The notes below the pieces were generated by a model. That model had not been told where the DNA came from and made no database searches. It worked only from the letters and a program-made list of their open reading frames with translations. The position numbers were made by a program, and so were the translations under genes. Of a stretch of DNA of 64,000 nucleotides, positions 10,214 through 18,907 are shown piece by piece. The stretch comes from Planctomycetota bacterium (GTDB taxonomy: Bacteria; Planctomycetota; UBA1135; UBA2386): assembly GCA_020638695.1 (NCBI GenBank), contig JACKIB010000011.1, forward strand, positions 62,001-126,000, in the 5' to 3' direction. Position 1 is the stretch's first letter. Every line of letters starts with the position of its first letter.

Positions 10214-11089
10214 TCAGCCGACCTCCTCCATGACGCGGGGGCGCGACTGCTCGCGGATCCGGCAGCTCGGATCGACCCAGATCTCCTCGAAGCCCTGCAG
10301 CTTGCCGGCGGAGAAGAACACGCGGACGAAGTACGACAGGATCGTCCCGTTGGCGATCTGCTTGGTGCGCGGCACTACCGCCGCGTTCATGTAGATCGTC
10401 CCGTACGCGCGCAGGAACCGCGTGCGGAGCGCTCCGCGCGGGGTGATCAGCTTGTGGTGCATGTGCCCGGCGATCACCAGCGGCACGCGCAGGCCGGCGC
10501 TCTTGATGCGATCGATCGCGAGCTCCAGGTCTTCGTCTCCCCAATCGCCGCGCGGCGACTTGCCGAAGTCCTTGCCCCAGATGTCATGGGTTTCGAAAGA
10601 CAACCCGGCGGGGCCGTTGTGCGCCAGGATCACGATGTCGCGGTGCTGCGCGCGACGCGCCGCGTCGACGATCCGATCGGCCGACTCTTCGTGACTGGTT
10701 ACCCCGTACAGCTCCCGGTAGACCTCGGGGCTGCGCAGGCTCATACCACCCCAGGAGAACGGGCGGGCGCCGACGATCGAGACTCCGGCCTGGTACCACT
10801 CGAACACGTCGTAGGCGAGGTGGTCAGTGCCCAGCCGAGAGAGACTCAGCCGCAGGTTGTCGGTGATCCTCTTCTCGCTGAAACTGCGCCAAGCATCGTG
10901 GTTGCCGAGGATGACGCGCTTGGGCACGGCGAGCTCGGCGATGGTCTGGACGATATCGACGTCCTCGTCACCTAGGTCGCCGACGAACAGCGCCACGTCC
11001 TGGTCCCCGTTCTCGAGGAAGGTCGAATCCTCCGGCCGCCACACCTTGTGGACGTCGCCGATCACGACTAGGGAAGGGGTCTCGGCCAT
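10214..11089 (-). CDS. calcineurin-like metallophosphoesterase
   Basis: 291 residues with a full set of dimetal-phosphoesterase motifs in order: GDVH (Asp12, His14), VGDLGDED, GNHDAW, ILAHNGP and VIAGHMHHK. No signal peptide or membrane segment is seen, so it is probably cytoplasmic. The overall look (KVW after GDVH, AVPKRVILGNHDAW) recalls an uncharacterised calcineurin-like group from cyanobacteria and plastids, but I am not sure of that assignment. It sits 39 bases downstream of the sigma-54 activator gene and 42 bases upstream of the DAO-type dehydrogenase gene, suggesting one operon. The substrate is unknown; the fold covers protein phosphatases, nucleotide phosphodiesterases and nucleases. 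Confidence 0.85.
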   Translation of the reverse strand: MAETPSLVVIGDVHKVWRPEDSTFLENGDQDVALFVGDLGDEDVDIVQTIAELAVPKRVILGNHDAWRSFSEKRITDNLRLSLSRLGTDHLAYDVFEWYQAGVSIVGARPFSWGGMSLRSPEVYRELYGVTSHEESADRIVDAARRAQHRDIVILAHNGPAGLSFETHDIWGKDFGKSPRGDWGDEDLELAIDRIKSAGLRVPLVIAGHMHHKLITPRGALRTRFLRAYGTIYMNAAVVPRTKQIANGTILSYFVRVFFSAGKLQGFEEIWVDPSCRIREQSRPRVMEEVG

Positions 11090-11128
11090 CGTGCGAGGCG
11101 CCGAGCATACGGTGACTCGACCGACGCG

Positions 11129-12994
11129 CTATTGCCGCTTGTCCAGCAGCCCGTTCTTGACCAGCTTTTCCCGGTAGGTGGTCCGCGGCACGCCGAACAG
11201 CTCGGCGCCGCGTGTGAGGTTGCCGTCGGCCTCGCGCAGCGTCTGCTCGAGAGCCTCGCGCTCGGTCGCCTCGAGGCGCTCCTTCCATGTCAGCGCCGAC
11301 TCGTCCAGCGCGGGGCCGCGATCGGTCGGACGCTCGCTCTTGGCCGGCGCCGCGTCGAGGTGCGCGACCAGGATCGGTCCCCCGGCGGCCCGCAGCGCGG
11401 CACCTTTGATCACGTGCCGCAGTTCGCGGATGTTGCCGCGCCACGTCATTCGGTGCAGGTGGTCGAGCGTCGCTGCAGCGAGCTCGGGCACCGCGTCCAG
11501 ACCGAGTTCACGCGCCGCCTCGGCGAGAAACCGGTTGGCCAACGTCAGGATGTCTTCGGGGCGTTCGTGCAGCGACGGAATGCGGATCTCGAGCTCGCGC
11601 AGCCGGTAGTAGAGGTCCTCGCGAAAACGCCCGGACTCGACCATGCTCTCGAGATCCTGGTGGGTCGCCGCCAGGATGCGGACGTCGACGCTGACCTTGC
11701 GCCGCGAACCGACCGGCATCACGATCCGATCCTGCAGCGTGCGGAGGATCTTGGCCTGCAGGTCGGCGGCCATGTCACCGATCTCGTCGAGGAACAGCGT
11801 GCCGCCGTCCGCCTCGACGAAGTGCCCGTGCCGCGCTTCCGTGGCGCCGGTGAATGCGCCCTTCTCGTGCCCGAACAGAATGCTCTCCATCAGCTGATCG
11901 GGGATCGCGGCGCAGTTCACCGCGACGAACGGCCCCAAGTGCCGGCGCGACATCTCGTGCAGACAACGCGCGATGACTTCCTTGCCGGAGCCGGTCTCGC
12001 CGCGGATCAACACCGTGTAGTCGGCGGGCGCGTACAGCTTGACTCGTTCGACCATCTCGGCGCAGGCGGGGCTGGCGGTCTGCAGCGCGGGGTGCGCCGA
12101 CGGCTCGGAGGACGACCCTCCACGCACCAGGCTCGACACCAGGACCCGATTGCCGAGCGCCGAGGCCAACAGTCGGCCGATGAACGCCAACCGCTGCACG
12201 TCGGTCGCGGTGAGCACGCCACCCTGGCGCACGCAATCGGCGTACAGCACGCCCATGGTCTTGCCCAGCGCTGTCAACGGAAGCGCGATCCCCGAGCTGA
12301 TCCCCTCGCGGCGCACGCTGCGGAACTGCGACGCGACCGGGTCCTGGCTGGCCACGGGGACGTGCACGACCTTGCGCTTGGAACGCGCTTGGGTCACCAG
12401 CGTCTCGCTGACGCGAAACGGCGTGTGGTCACCATCACCCGACAGGTGGAACATGCTCGGCTCGCCGACCCCGCGGTCGTGCTCGAGCTGCACCATCACA
12501 CGATCCGCGCCGGTGGACCGGATCACCCCGTCCATCACCGTGTGGATCATGCGCGACGCTTCGTTCAGCCCCTCGAGCGTGTCGGCGATCTCCATGAAGG
12601 TCTGGTACCAGGCGCCGACCGGGGACCCGGCGAAATCGCCAGGACCAGGCGCCAGCTTCGACGGATCGAGCGCCTCGGCATCGCCGGAGACCGGGGCAAC
12701 GGTACGCAGCTTGACCATCGCCGGGCCGAGGTTGAGCACGTCCCCGTCGAGCAGAGTCTCGAAGCGCGTGCCGACCGCCCCGGTGACGCTGCGGACCGGG
12801 AAGGGAAGGCCCTCGACCGCGCGGATCTCGACCCCCACCGCGGTAGGACGAACCTGGAGGATGCGGCCATGGCACCCGGGCAGGTCGAGTTCGACTTCGC
12901 AACCCGAGCCGAGCGTTCCGATCCAGAAGGACTCCCGATCGACCGTGGTCTCGCGATAGCCGGACCGGTCCGTGAGTTCGAGGTGGGTGAGCAT
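11129..12994 (-). CDS. sigma-54-dependent transcriptional activator (FHA-GAF-AAA+-Fis)
   Basis: 621 residues. Residues 1-100 look like an FHA-type beta domain (weak). Residues about 135-290 form a GAF sensor domain. The AAA+ domain has Walker A GETGSGKE (332-339), the sigma-54-contacting loop GAFTGA (379-384) and Walker B GGTLFLDEIGD (about 397-407). The C-terminus (about 575-615) is a Fis-type helix-turn-helix with NLTRGAELFGVPRTTYREKL. The intact GAFTGA loop indicates a working activator of sigma-54 RNA polymerase rather than a sigma-70 regulator of the TyrR kind. An FHA domain suggests a phospho-threonine input from a Ser/Thr kinase, and this window encodes several kinases. It is first in the minus-strand series with the phosphoesterase and dehydrogenase genes. 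Confidence 0.93.
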   Translation of the reverse strand: MLTHLELTDRSGYRETTVDRESFWIGTLGSGCEVELDLPGCHGRILQVRPTAVGVEIRAVEGLPFPVRSVTGAVGTRFETLLDGDVLNLGPAMVKLRTVAPVSGDAEALDPSKLAPGPGDFAGSPVGAWYQTFMEIADTLEGLNEASRMIHTVMDGVIRSTGADRVMVQLEHDRGVGEPSMFHLSGDGDHTPFRVSETLVTQARSKRKVVHVPVASQDPVASQFRSVRREGISSGIALPLTALGKTMGVLYADCVRQGGVLTATDVQRLAFIGRLLASALGNRVLVSSLVRGGSSSEPSAHPALQTASPACAEMVERVKLYAPADYTVLIRGETGSGKEVIARCLHEMSRRHLGPFVAVNCAAIPDQLMESILFGHEKGAFTGATEARHGHFVEADGGTLFLDEIGDMAADLQAKILRTLQDRIVMPVGSRRKVSVDVRILAATHQDLESMVESGRFREDLYYRLRELEIRIPSLHERPEDILTLANRFLAEAARELGLDAVPELAAATLDHLHRMTWRGNIRELRHVIKGAALRAAGGPILVAHLDAAPAKSERPTDRGPALDESALTWKERLEATEREALEQTLREADGNLTRGAELFGVPRTTYREKLVKNGLLDKRQ

Positions 12995-13632
12995 GGTGGC
13001 AGAGGTGCAGCCAACATTCGCGGGGGCACCGTCGGAATGTCGTCACGACTACCCCCACGTCTGTGGGGAGTTACCGTCAAAATCCCGGCGATCTCACGGT
13101 CGACCGCTCCATGCAGCCGCGCAAACGGCGCCCGATTCGGGGGGCGTCGGGAATCTGTCCCGACTCTGGGTCGGGGGAACGACTCCGCGAGGCGGCGGTC
13201 CCCGAGCCCGGGGCAAAATGTGCTCGCGCACTGTCGCACCGTTCGCCTTCCGAATGGAGCATCCGGGAGTGGCGCACCGCAGCGACGGCCGGATCGGGCA
13301 ACACCACGCTCGGGTCGGGTGCGCCAACCCACGCCCTCGTGAGAGCGACCGCCAGCGGAGCGACCCTCAGGGTTCGGGACGGGCACCCGGCGGAGCGGTT
13401 CGTGCGGCGGTAGCCCAATCCCTCACTGTCCGAACACCGGTTCCGGGGACCACGGCGAGCTCTCCGGTGTGAAACGGGGGCTCGGGCGACCGGAGCGGGT
13501 GCGCGGGTCGCGACCACCTCGGGCGGCGCGGCGTGCGGGAGGCGGTTCTAGGCGGTCCGGTCACACGGACCGGGACGGACGACGCCGGTGTCCGACGTCG
13601 ACCCGCTGCCACGCGCCCGATAGAACCGCGCC
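12995..13632. other. long divergent intergenic region, no gene recognised
   Basis: 638 bases between divergent genes (sigma-54 activator and amine oxidase). Open frames here have no recognisable domain and unlikely, Arg-rich composition. Short perfect hairpins are visible: CCCCAC/GTGGGG with a 4-base loop at 13053-13068, about 60 bases upstream of the activator gene, and CCCGAC/GTCGGG at 13159-13175. They could be operator or leader structures, but nothing proves it. I saw no clear TGGCAC-N5-TTGC sigma-54 promoter. Confidence 0.5.
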
Positions 13633-15018
13633 ATGACGACGATCCTCCGCCTGCTGCTGGCGTCGACCCTGATCGCCCTCCCTGGCTGCATCGGATCGGC
13701 TCGGATCGCCGCGAAGCCGTACGACGTCATCGTCGTCGGCGCAGGGCTGTCGGGCCTGACCGTGGCCAAGGACCTCATGCGCAACAACCGTCGCGTGCTG
13801 GTCCTGGAAGCGACCAACCGGATCGGGGGGCGCGCGCACACCATCGCGGGGTTCTCGATCCCGGTCGACGTGGGCGCCGCCTGGCTGCACGGGGCCGACA
13901 CCAATCCACTGACCGCGATCGTGGACTGGATGGGCTTCCGGCGCATCCCGACCGATCTGGACGGACCGGTGTTCTTCGGCGACCACCGGCTGAACGAGCG
14001 GGAGATGCGCGAGTACGGAGAGGCCTACGAAGCGACCGAACGGGGCCTCGCTCGAGCGCACGCGGACCGGCCCGCGTCCGAGTTCTTGCCGGTCGCGTCG
14101 CGGTACCGCGCCCTGATCGCGAGCGACATCGGTCCGCTGGAGAGCGGGGCCGAGATCGAACGAACCTCGAGCGCGGACGCGGCCGCGTTCCAGTCGGACC
14201 CGGACGACTTCGTCAAGGAGGGCATCGGCACCTGGGTGCAGAAGTTCGGCCGCGGCGTGCCGGTGGAGCTCGCGACGCCGGTGACCGGGATCCGCTACGG
14301 CACCGAGGGGGATGGCGGCGTCCTGATCGAAACCGCAACGGGCAAGACGTACCGCGGACGCCGGGTCGTGGTCACGGTGTCGACCGGCGTCCTGGCGGCG
14401 CGTCGCATCGCGTTCCGGCCCGAGCTCCCGCAGGAGAAGTGGGCGGCGATCCACGGGCTCCCCATGGGGCTGCTCAACAAGGTCGTGTTCCAGTTCGACT
14501 CCGACGTGCTGGCCGCCGAGGGAGGCAACGCGTGGGTCCTACACCAGCGAACCGGCACGAGCGGACACCCCGAGGTCATGGCCTTCGTGATCAAGCCCCT
14601 CGGCGCGTCGATGGTGGTCGGCTTCTACGGTGCCGAACAGGCACGCCGGTTCGAACAGCTTCCGGACTCCCACGCCATCGACTACGCGAAGATCGCCCTG
14701 CGGGCCATGTACGGGGCGAACGTCGTGGCCCACATCGATGACGCGCGGACGCGGGTGACCCGCTGGGGGAAGAACCCCTGGACTCTCGGTTCCTACTCCG
14801 CCGCCCTGCCCGACGCTTCCAAGATGCACGCCGAGCTGGGCAAGCCGGTCGGCGACCGAGTGTTCTTCGCCGGCGAGGCGTGTGGACCTCCGGAGTTCAA
14901 CGGCAGCCTGGCCGCTGCCTACGTCGCCGGGCTGCAGGCCAGCCGCCAGGTGCAGGCGAGCCTTCTGGCCGCGGACGCCGCGCGGGAGCGCGACCGGCAT
15001 CCCGAGCGACAGCCCTAG
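13633..15018 (+). CDS. lipoprotein flavin-containing amine oxidase
   Basis: 461 residues. The N-terminus is a lipoprotein signal peptide (LLLASTLIALPGC, Cys19 or close by). The FAD fold follows at YDVIVVGAGLSGLTVAK and the second motif VLVLEATNRIGGRAHT, which is the typical monoamine/polyamine oxidase signature. The C-terminal FFAGEACGPPEFNGSLAAAYVAGLQAS segment is the matching FAD-binding end. Expected role: oxidation of amines (polyamine, histamine or other) in the periplasm, anchored by lipid; such export is unusual for this family. Its TAG stop (15016-15018) is part of the CTAG at the left edge of a 168-bp miniature element, so the element directly abuts the coding sequence. Confidence 0.9.
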   Translation: MTTILRLLLASTLIALPGCIGSARIAAKPYDVIVVGAGLSGLTVAKDLMRNNRRVLVLEATNRIGGRAHTIAGFSIPVDVGAAWLHGADTNPLTAIVDWMGFRRIPTDLDGPVFFGDHRLNEREMREYGEAYEATERGLARAHADRPASEFLPVASRYRALIASDIGPLESGAEIERTSSADAAAFQSDPDDFVKEGIGTWVQKFGRGVPVELATPVTGIRYGTEGDGGVLIETATGKTYRGRRVVVTVSTGVLAARRIAFRPELPQEKWAAIHGLPMGLLNKVVFQFDSDVLAAEGGNAWVLHQRTGTSGHPEVMAFVIKPLGASMVVGFYGAEQARRFEQLPDSHAIDYAKIALRAMYGANVVAHIDDARTRVTRWGKNPWTLGSYSAALPDASKMHAELGKPVGDRVFFAGEACGPPEFNGSLAAAYVAGLQASRQVQASLLAADAARERDRHPERQP

Positions 15019-15182
15019 GAGTCTGCGCCACAGAAGGGTGACTCAGGAGGTTCGTGGATTTCGGCGCAGGTCGCCGCCCGAAAACACAGCCGAATTGGTG
15101 GATTCGGCGAGGATTTCGGGGGGTGACAGGTGCTGGAAGGCGCGGATCTCATGGGTTGTCATTCTGTGGCGCAGACTCCTAG
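15015..15182 (+). mobile_element. miniature inverted-repeat element A, copy 1
   Basis: 168 bp bounded by perfect 21-bp inverted repeats (CTAGGAGTCTGCGCCACAGAA at 15015-15035 and its complement at 15162-15182). The CTAG at both ends could be a target duplication, as made by some IS5-group transposases, or part of the repeat. The sequence is identical, base for base as far as I can read, to the reverse complement of 49811-49978. There is no room for a transposase, so it is a MITE-like, non-autonomous element. It begins inside the stop codon of the amine oxidase gene. Confidence 0.85.
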
Positions 15183-15363
15183 CCCGGACCAGTCGTCAGC
15201 AGCGTCGCGAGATCGTGCAAGGTTACTGCTGGCAAGGAGAACGGCAGGTTCTGCTCGACGGCGGGCTGCACCCCCGTCGAGGAGCACGTTCTGACGTTCG
15301 ACGAAGCCAGCAGCGACTTTGCGCGATCGCAGTTGCTCGGTCACGAATCGTCCCGGCCAGCCA
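15179..15363 (+). mobile_element. miniature element C, copy 1
   Basis: About 185 bp between element A copy 1 and the degenerate A copy. It aligns without gaps over about 165 bp (roughly three quarters identical) with the reverse complement of 19773-19959. Its ends are an imperfect inverted repeat (AGCCCGGACCAGTCGTCA at the left, TCACGAATCGTCCCGGCC at the right). Both strands are open over much of the length, so apparent peptides in it are not good evidence of a gene. Confidence 0.55.
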
Positions 15364-15526
15364 AGAGTCTGCGCCACGGGATGACAGCCATGAGATCCAC
15401 GCCTTCCAGCACCCGTCACGCCCCGAAAGCCTCGCCGAATCCACCAATTGGCCGCGTTCTCGGGCGGCGACCTGCGCCCAAATCCACGCACATCCTGATT
15501 CGCCCTTCCGTGGCGCGGACCGCTAG
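15361..15526 (-). mobile_element. miniature element A, degenerate copy
   Basis: 166 bp clearly related to element A in the opposite orientation to copy 1: GAGTCTGCGCCACGGG at the left and CCGTGGCGCGGACCGCTAG at the right, with diverged interior and small indels. The right edge keeps CTAG, while the left edge is altered to CCAA. It is an older insertion than the two identical copies. Confidence 0.7.
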
Positions 15527-15657
15527 AACGCTCACATCGGCCGGCGACATCGGACTCGCGCTCCGGTGATTCCTGCCCCGCGGACCCTGCCCGTCCTGAC
15601 GGGTCGGGTTTTCCGATTCACCCCGCCGAGCCTAACCTGACTGCATCCGGCACACCC
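15527..15657. other. upstream region of the kinase-like gene
   Basis: 131 bases between the miniature-element cluster and the kinase-like gene. The hairpin-like CCCTGCCCGTCCTGACGGGTCGGG lies in the middle. No gene or confident promoter is seen. Confidence 0.3.
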
Positions 15658-18600
15658 ATGTCCGCTTCGCCCACACCACCGTCGGAGCCGCCCGCTCCTC
15701 GCCGCGAGTGGTTGGTGCACTGCTCGCCTGGGCGCACCCTGGTCGCTCGCGCCGAGCCCGAGGGGATCGTGTTGGTGAAGCTGTTCGACCGCGGCACGCG
15801 CGAGGAAGCGGAGGCGGAGGCAGCACTCGCTCAGCAGGTCGCACAACCCGGTGTCGTTCGGTACCTCGGAGCGGGGCTCGACGCGGTCACCGGCAAGCCG
15901 TGCGTGGTGATGGAGTACTGCCCGGGGATGAACTTGGAGCAGTGGCTCGCCAGTCGCGGCCCGGTCCCGGCGCGCCGCGCCGCGCGCTGGATCCGACAAA
16001 TCGCGATGGTGCTGGCCGACTTCCACGACACGCCGCACACCGGTGCACCGCGCGGCGTGGTGCACCGCGACATCAAGCCCGGGAACGTGCTCGTGGTCGA
16101 GGGCGACGACCGATCACGTGTAGTACTGATCGATCTCGAGCACGTGACGCCACGGCGCGCCGAGCCAGCCGAGCCCGGATCGTCGATCGGCTTCAGCGGC
16201 GGCACCCACGGCTACGCACCGCCCGAAGCGTACTTGGGCGCGACACCGCAACCGGGCTTCGACCTGTTCGCGCTGGGCGCGACGCTGTTCGCGTTGCTCA
16301 CCGGATGCGCCCCGTTCCGCGCGGCCACCCCCGATGCCATGGCGGTGCAAGTGCGCATCGGGGGGTTCCCGGTTCGGCTGCTCGACGGTCAGCCGCGCAC
16401 CCTGGTGGAACTGGTCCAGCGCTGCTTGGCAGTCGACCCACGGCAGCGGCCGAGCGCCGGCGAGGTCGCCTCCACACTCGGTGAGCTGCTCGACGCGGGA
16501 ATCGAAAGCGATCGCCTGCTGCAGGCGGCGTTGGCGGCGATTCAGGGGGCGCGGATGGCCGAGGCGCAACAACTGCTCGACGAAGCCGCAGCCGATCCCT
16601 CGCACGACCGGCGCCGCCACGCGCAGATCCGAGCACGCAAGGTCCGCGCCGAGCGGTTGCTCCAGCGCACATCCCACCCCGAGGAGCTGCCCGACGACGT
16701 GGACGACCACCTGGCGGAACTCGCCACACGGATCGCCGCCGAGTTGCCGCGGATCGAAGCCTGGCTGCGTCGCTTTCCCCGCCACCTCGAGACTCTCGAC
16801 AACCGCCGTGCGTGGATCCGCCGCGGACGCGAGGTGCTCGAGCGGATCCCGCCGCGGGTGACAGCGCTCAAGCACGCCGCGCAGTACCTCACCGCTCGCG
16901 AGCTGCTCGACGCCGCGGAAGCGCTCGCCAAGGCACTGGCCCGCACCCCGGGTGGGCTGACCCGCCCGACCGCGGAAACCTCCACGGTGCCGGGTCCACT
17001 GCTGCGCGACCCCTGGGAGATCCTCCACCGGCTGAGGCGCGACGTCGCCCACGCCGAAGCGACCTACCAGGATCGGCTGAGCGAACTCGAGGTCGCGGAG
17101 GTGCAGCTGGACCGGGATGCTGCGCGCGCCGCGATCGACGGCATCGCGGCGATGTACACCGGAGCCAACGAAGTGGTCGCGAAACTCCGCGATCGCCTGA
17201 ACAAGCTGGACTTCTTCGTGCAACGAATCGGTTCGTTGACCGGCCCAGTCGGGGACGTGGCCGCGCGACTCGATACCGAAGGGCGGCCACACGGCCTCGC
17301 CGAAGTGGTCGCCCTCACGCTCCGCTGCGCGAAGCCGTCGACGGGGACCCAGGAGACCCGCCACCGGGGTGGCGCGCGGACCCTGCACGACACGCTACGG
17401 CAGTTGCTGCACGACTTCCCCCACCTGGAGCCCACGGTCGGCGCGCCCGCCGCCGCACTCGCCGCGGGGATGCGCACCTTCACCGAGGTGGCGTGGGAGG
17501 CGGTCGACGAAGCGGAGCGAAAGCTGCATTCGACCCCGGTCCCGATTCGCCCGGTGCAGAAGTTGCTCGATCGCCTGGACGGAATGCGCCCCGCGGAGGC
17601 CTACGTGGACATCCCGCAGCGGAGCCGCGAACAGTTGCAGGATGCGATCGAATCGGTCCGCCTGCGACTCGACCAGGCGCGCAGCACGCGCGACTTGATC
17701 GCCGACGGAGCCAAGGTGGCGATGGAACGCGGTCACTACACCACCGCGATGTTCGAGATGTCGCGGGTCGCCGACCGGTTCGTGAACACCGCCGAAGAGC
17801 AGCAAGCGTTGCGGGAGCAGCTCGCCGAGGTTCAGGCGCGCAAGCAGGCGCTGATCGACGCCGCCGCCGAGAGCCACCGGTTGGCTCTCGAATACAACAG
17901 CCGAGTAGCGGACGGCGGCGCAACGGGACCGGAGCGCATCGCCCTGTTGGCGGCGCGGGCGCAGAAGCTGCGCAAGCTGGCCGAGGAACTCGACGAGCGG
18001 AAGGGAGAACCTCACCGCGCGGACCTCGCGGCGCTGGTCGATCGCTGGGTTGCCGAACTGGACGGCGAATCGGAGCGCGAGCTCGCGGCTGCGGACGAAC
18101 TCGAGCGGCGACGCATCATCGAGGGGACCTTGGTCGAGATGCAGCGCGCACTGGACACCGCGTCGGGCGCGGACCCGGTGTCGGCACGGACCCGTGAGGT
18201 GTTCGCACACTGGCAGGGTCGCCTCGACCCGCCGCCCGCGACGGGATCCACTCGAGCTCCGGAGCCCACCGTCCCGCCGGCGACTGCTGGCCCGTCCCGA
18301 CGTGTGGTGCGCGGCGCGATCGCGGCAGTCGCCCTGCTGGCGCTGGGGGCGGTGGTTTGGTGGACCCTGCGCGGCGCTTCGGCACCGGTCCCCACCGTGG
18401 CACCGTTCTCCGCGCCGAACGCTACCCCGGTGCGCGGTGCTGACGGTGCGCTGCGGATCGACGTGGACGCCACCCTTAGGCGACTGCGAACCTGGGTCAG
18501 CGCGCTCGTCGCGACCCAGTTCGCCGCTTTCCCGGAGCTGCGGGACGTCCACGTGCCCGCGATCGCCAGCGATCTGGTGTCCCACCTCCGCGCGTTCCCC

Positions 18601-18897
18601 GGCGCCGACCCGGCGCGGCTCGACTCCTGGGTGGCAGCGCTGCGCGATCACCTGCGGCGGCTCGATGGCGCGATGGACGCGCTGGTCGACCTGGAGCGCC
18701 GCGAGCCGCGTTGGGAATCGGTTCGTGACTCGTTGCAGCAGTTCGGGAGAACCTGCCACCGCATCGCTTTGGGGTCGCTCGCGGTGGCGGCCGGCAACCG
18801 CGTGCAGTTCCGCAGATTGATCGATCCACTCGCCGGACTGCGTCACGTCGGCCTGGAGCGGGGCGAGAGCGCCGGGCTGGAGCAGCTCCTGCGCTGA
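15658..18897 (+). CDS. atypical Ser/Thr kinase-like membrane protein with long helical linker
   Basis: 1079 residues. Residues about 18-285 are a protein-kinase fold: Lys41 (VLVKLFD), catalytic loop HRDIKPGN (136-143), metal-binding Asp159 in IDLEH, and YAPPEAY as the APE region. Two features are unusual: there is no GxGxxG glycine loop ahead of Lys41, and DFG is replaced by DLE. A very long helical, charged region (about 290-870) is probably coiled coil. One membrane helix follows at about 881-906, and the last 170 residues lie beyond it, probably outside the membrane. The architecture fits planctomycete receptor-like kinases. It may be active, since His-Arg-Asp and the metal Asp are kept, or may be a weak or pseudo-kinase. 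The stop is 10 bases from the convergent neighbour. Confidence 0.85.
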   Translation: MSASPTPPSEPPAPRREWLVHCSPGRTLVARAEPEGIVLVKLFDRGTREEAEAEAALAQQVAQPGVVRYLGAGLDAVTGKPCVVMEYCPGMNLEQWLASRGPVPARRAARWIRQIAMVLADFHDTPHTGAPRGVVHRDIKPGNVLVVEGDDRSRVVLIDLEHVTPRRAEPAEPGSSIGFSGGTHGYAPPEAYLGATPQPGFDLFALGATLFALLTGCAPFRAATPDAMAVQVRIGGFPVRLLDGQPRTLVELVQRCLAVDPRQRPSAGEVASTLGELLDAGIESDRLLQAALAAIQGARMAEAQQLLDEAAADPSHDRRRHAQIRARKVRAERLLQRTSHPEELPDDVDDHLAELATRIAAELPRIEAWLRRFPRHLETLDNRRAWIRRGREVLERIPPRVTALKHAAQYLTARELLDAAEALAKALARTPGGLTRPTAETSTVPGPLLRDPWEILHRLRRDVAHAEATYQDRLSELEVAEVQLDRDAARAAIDGIAAMYTGANEVVAKLRDRLNKLDFFVQRIGSLTGPVGDVAARLDTEGRPHGLAEVVALTLRCAKPSTGTQETRHRGGARTLHDTLRQLLHDFPHLEPTVGAPAAALAAGMRTFTEVAWEAVDEAERKLHSTPVPIRPVQKLLDRLDGMRPAEAYVDIPQRSREQLQDAIESVRLRLDQARSTRDLIADGAKVAMERGHYTTAMFEMSRVADRFVNTAEEQQALREQLAEVQARKQALIDAAAESHRLALEYNSRVADGGATGPERIALLAARAQKLRKLAEELDERKGEPHRADLAALVDRWVAELDGESERELAAADELERRRIIEGTLVEMQRALDTASGADPVSARTREVFAHWQGRLDPPPATGSTRAPEPTVPPATAGPSRRVVRGAIAAVALLALGAVVWWTLRGASAPVPTVAPFSAPNATPVRGADGALRIDVDATLRRLRTWVSALVATQFAAFPELRDVHVPAIASDLVSHLRAFPGADPARLDSWVAALRDHLRRLDGAMDALVDLERREPRWESVRDSLQQFGRTCHRIALGSLAVAAGNRVQFRRLIDPLAGLRHVGLERGESAGLEQLLR

Positions 18898-18907
18898 TCG
18901 GGTCCGA

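Noticed and set aside
13077..13517. 146-codon minus-strand ORF in the long intergenic region
   Set aside because: Composition is Arg/Ser/Pro-rich, with no domain and no good start; several overlapping frames look the same.
15035..15160. 39-codon ORF (MTTHEIRAFQHLSPPE...) inside element A
   Set aside because: The degenerate copy at 15361-15526 breaks the frame with a one-base deletion, so the peptide is not conserved; the terminal repeats explain the element better.
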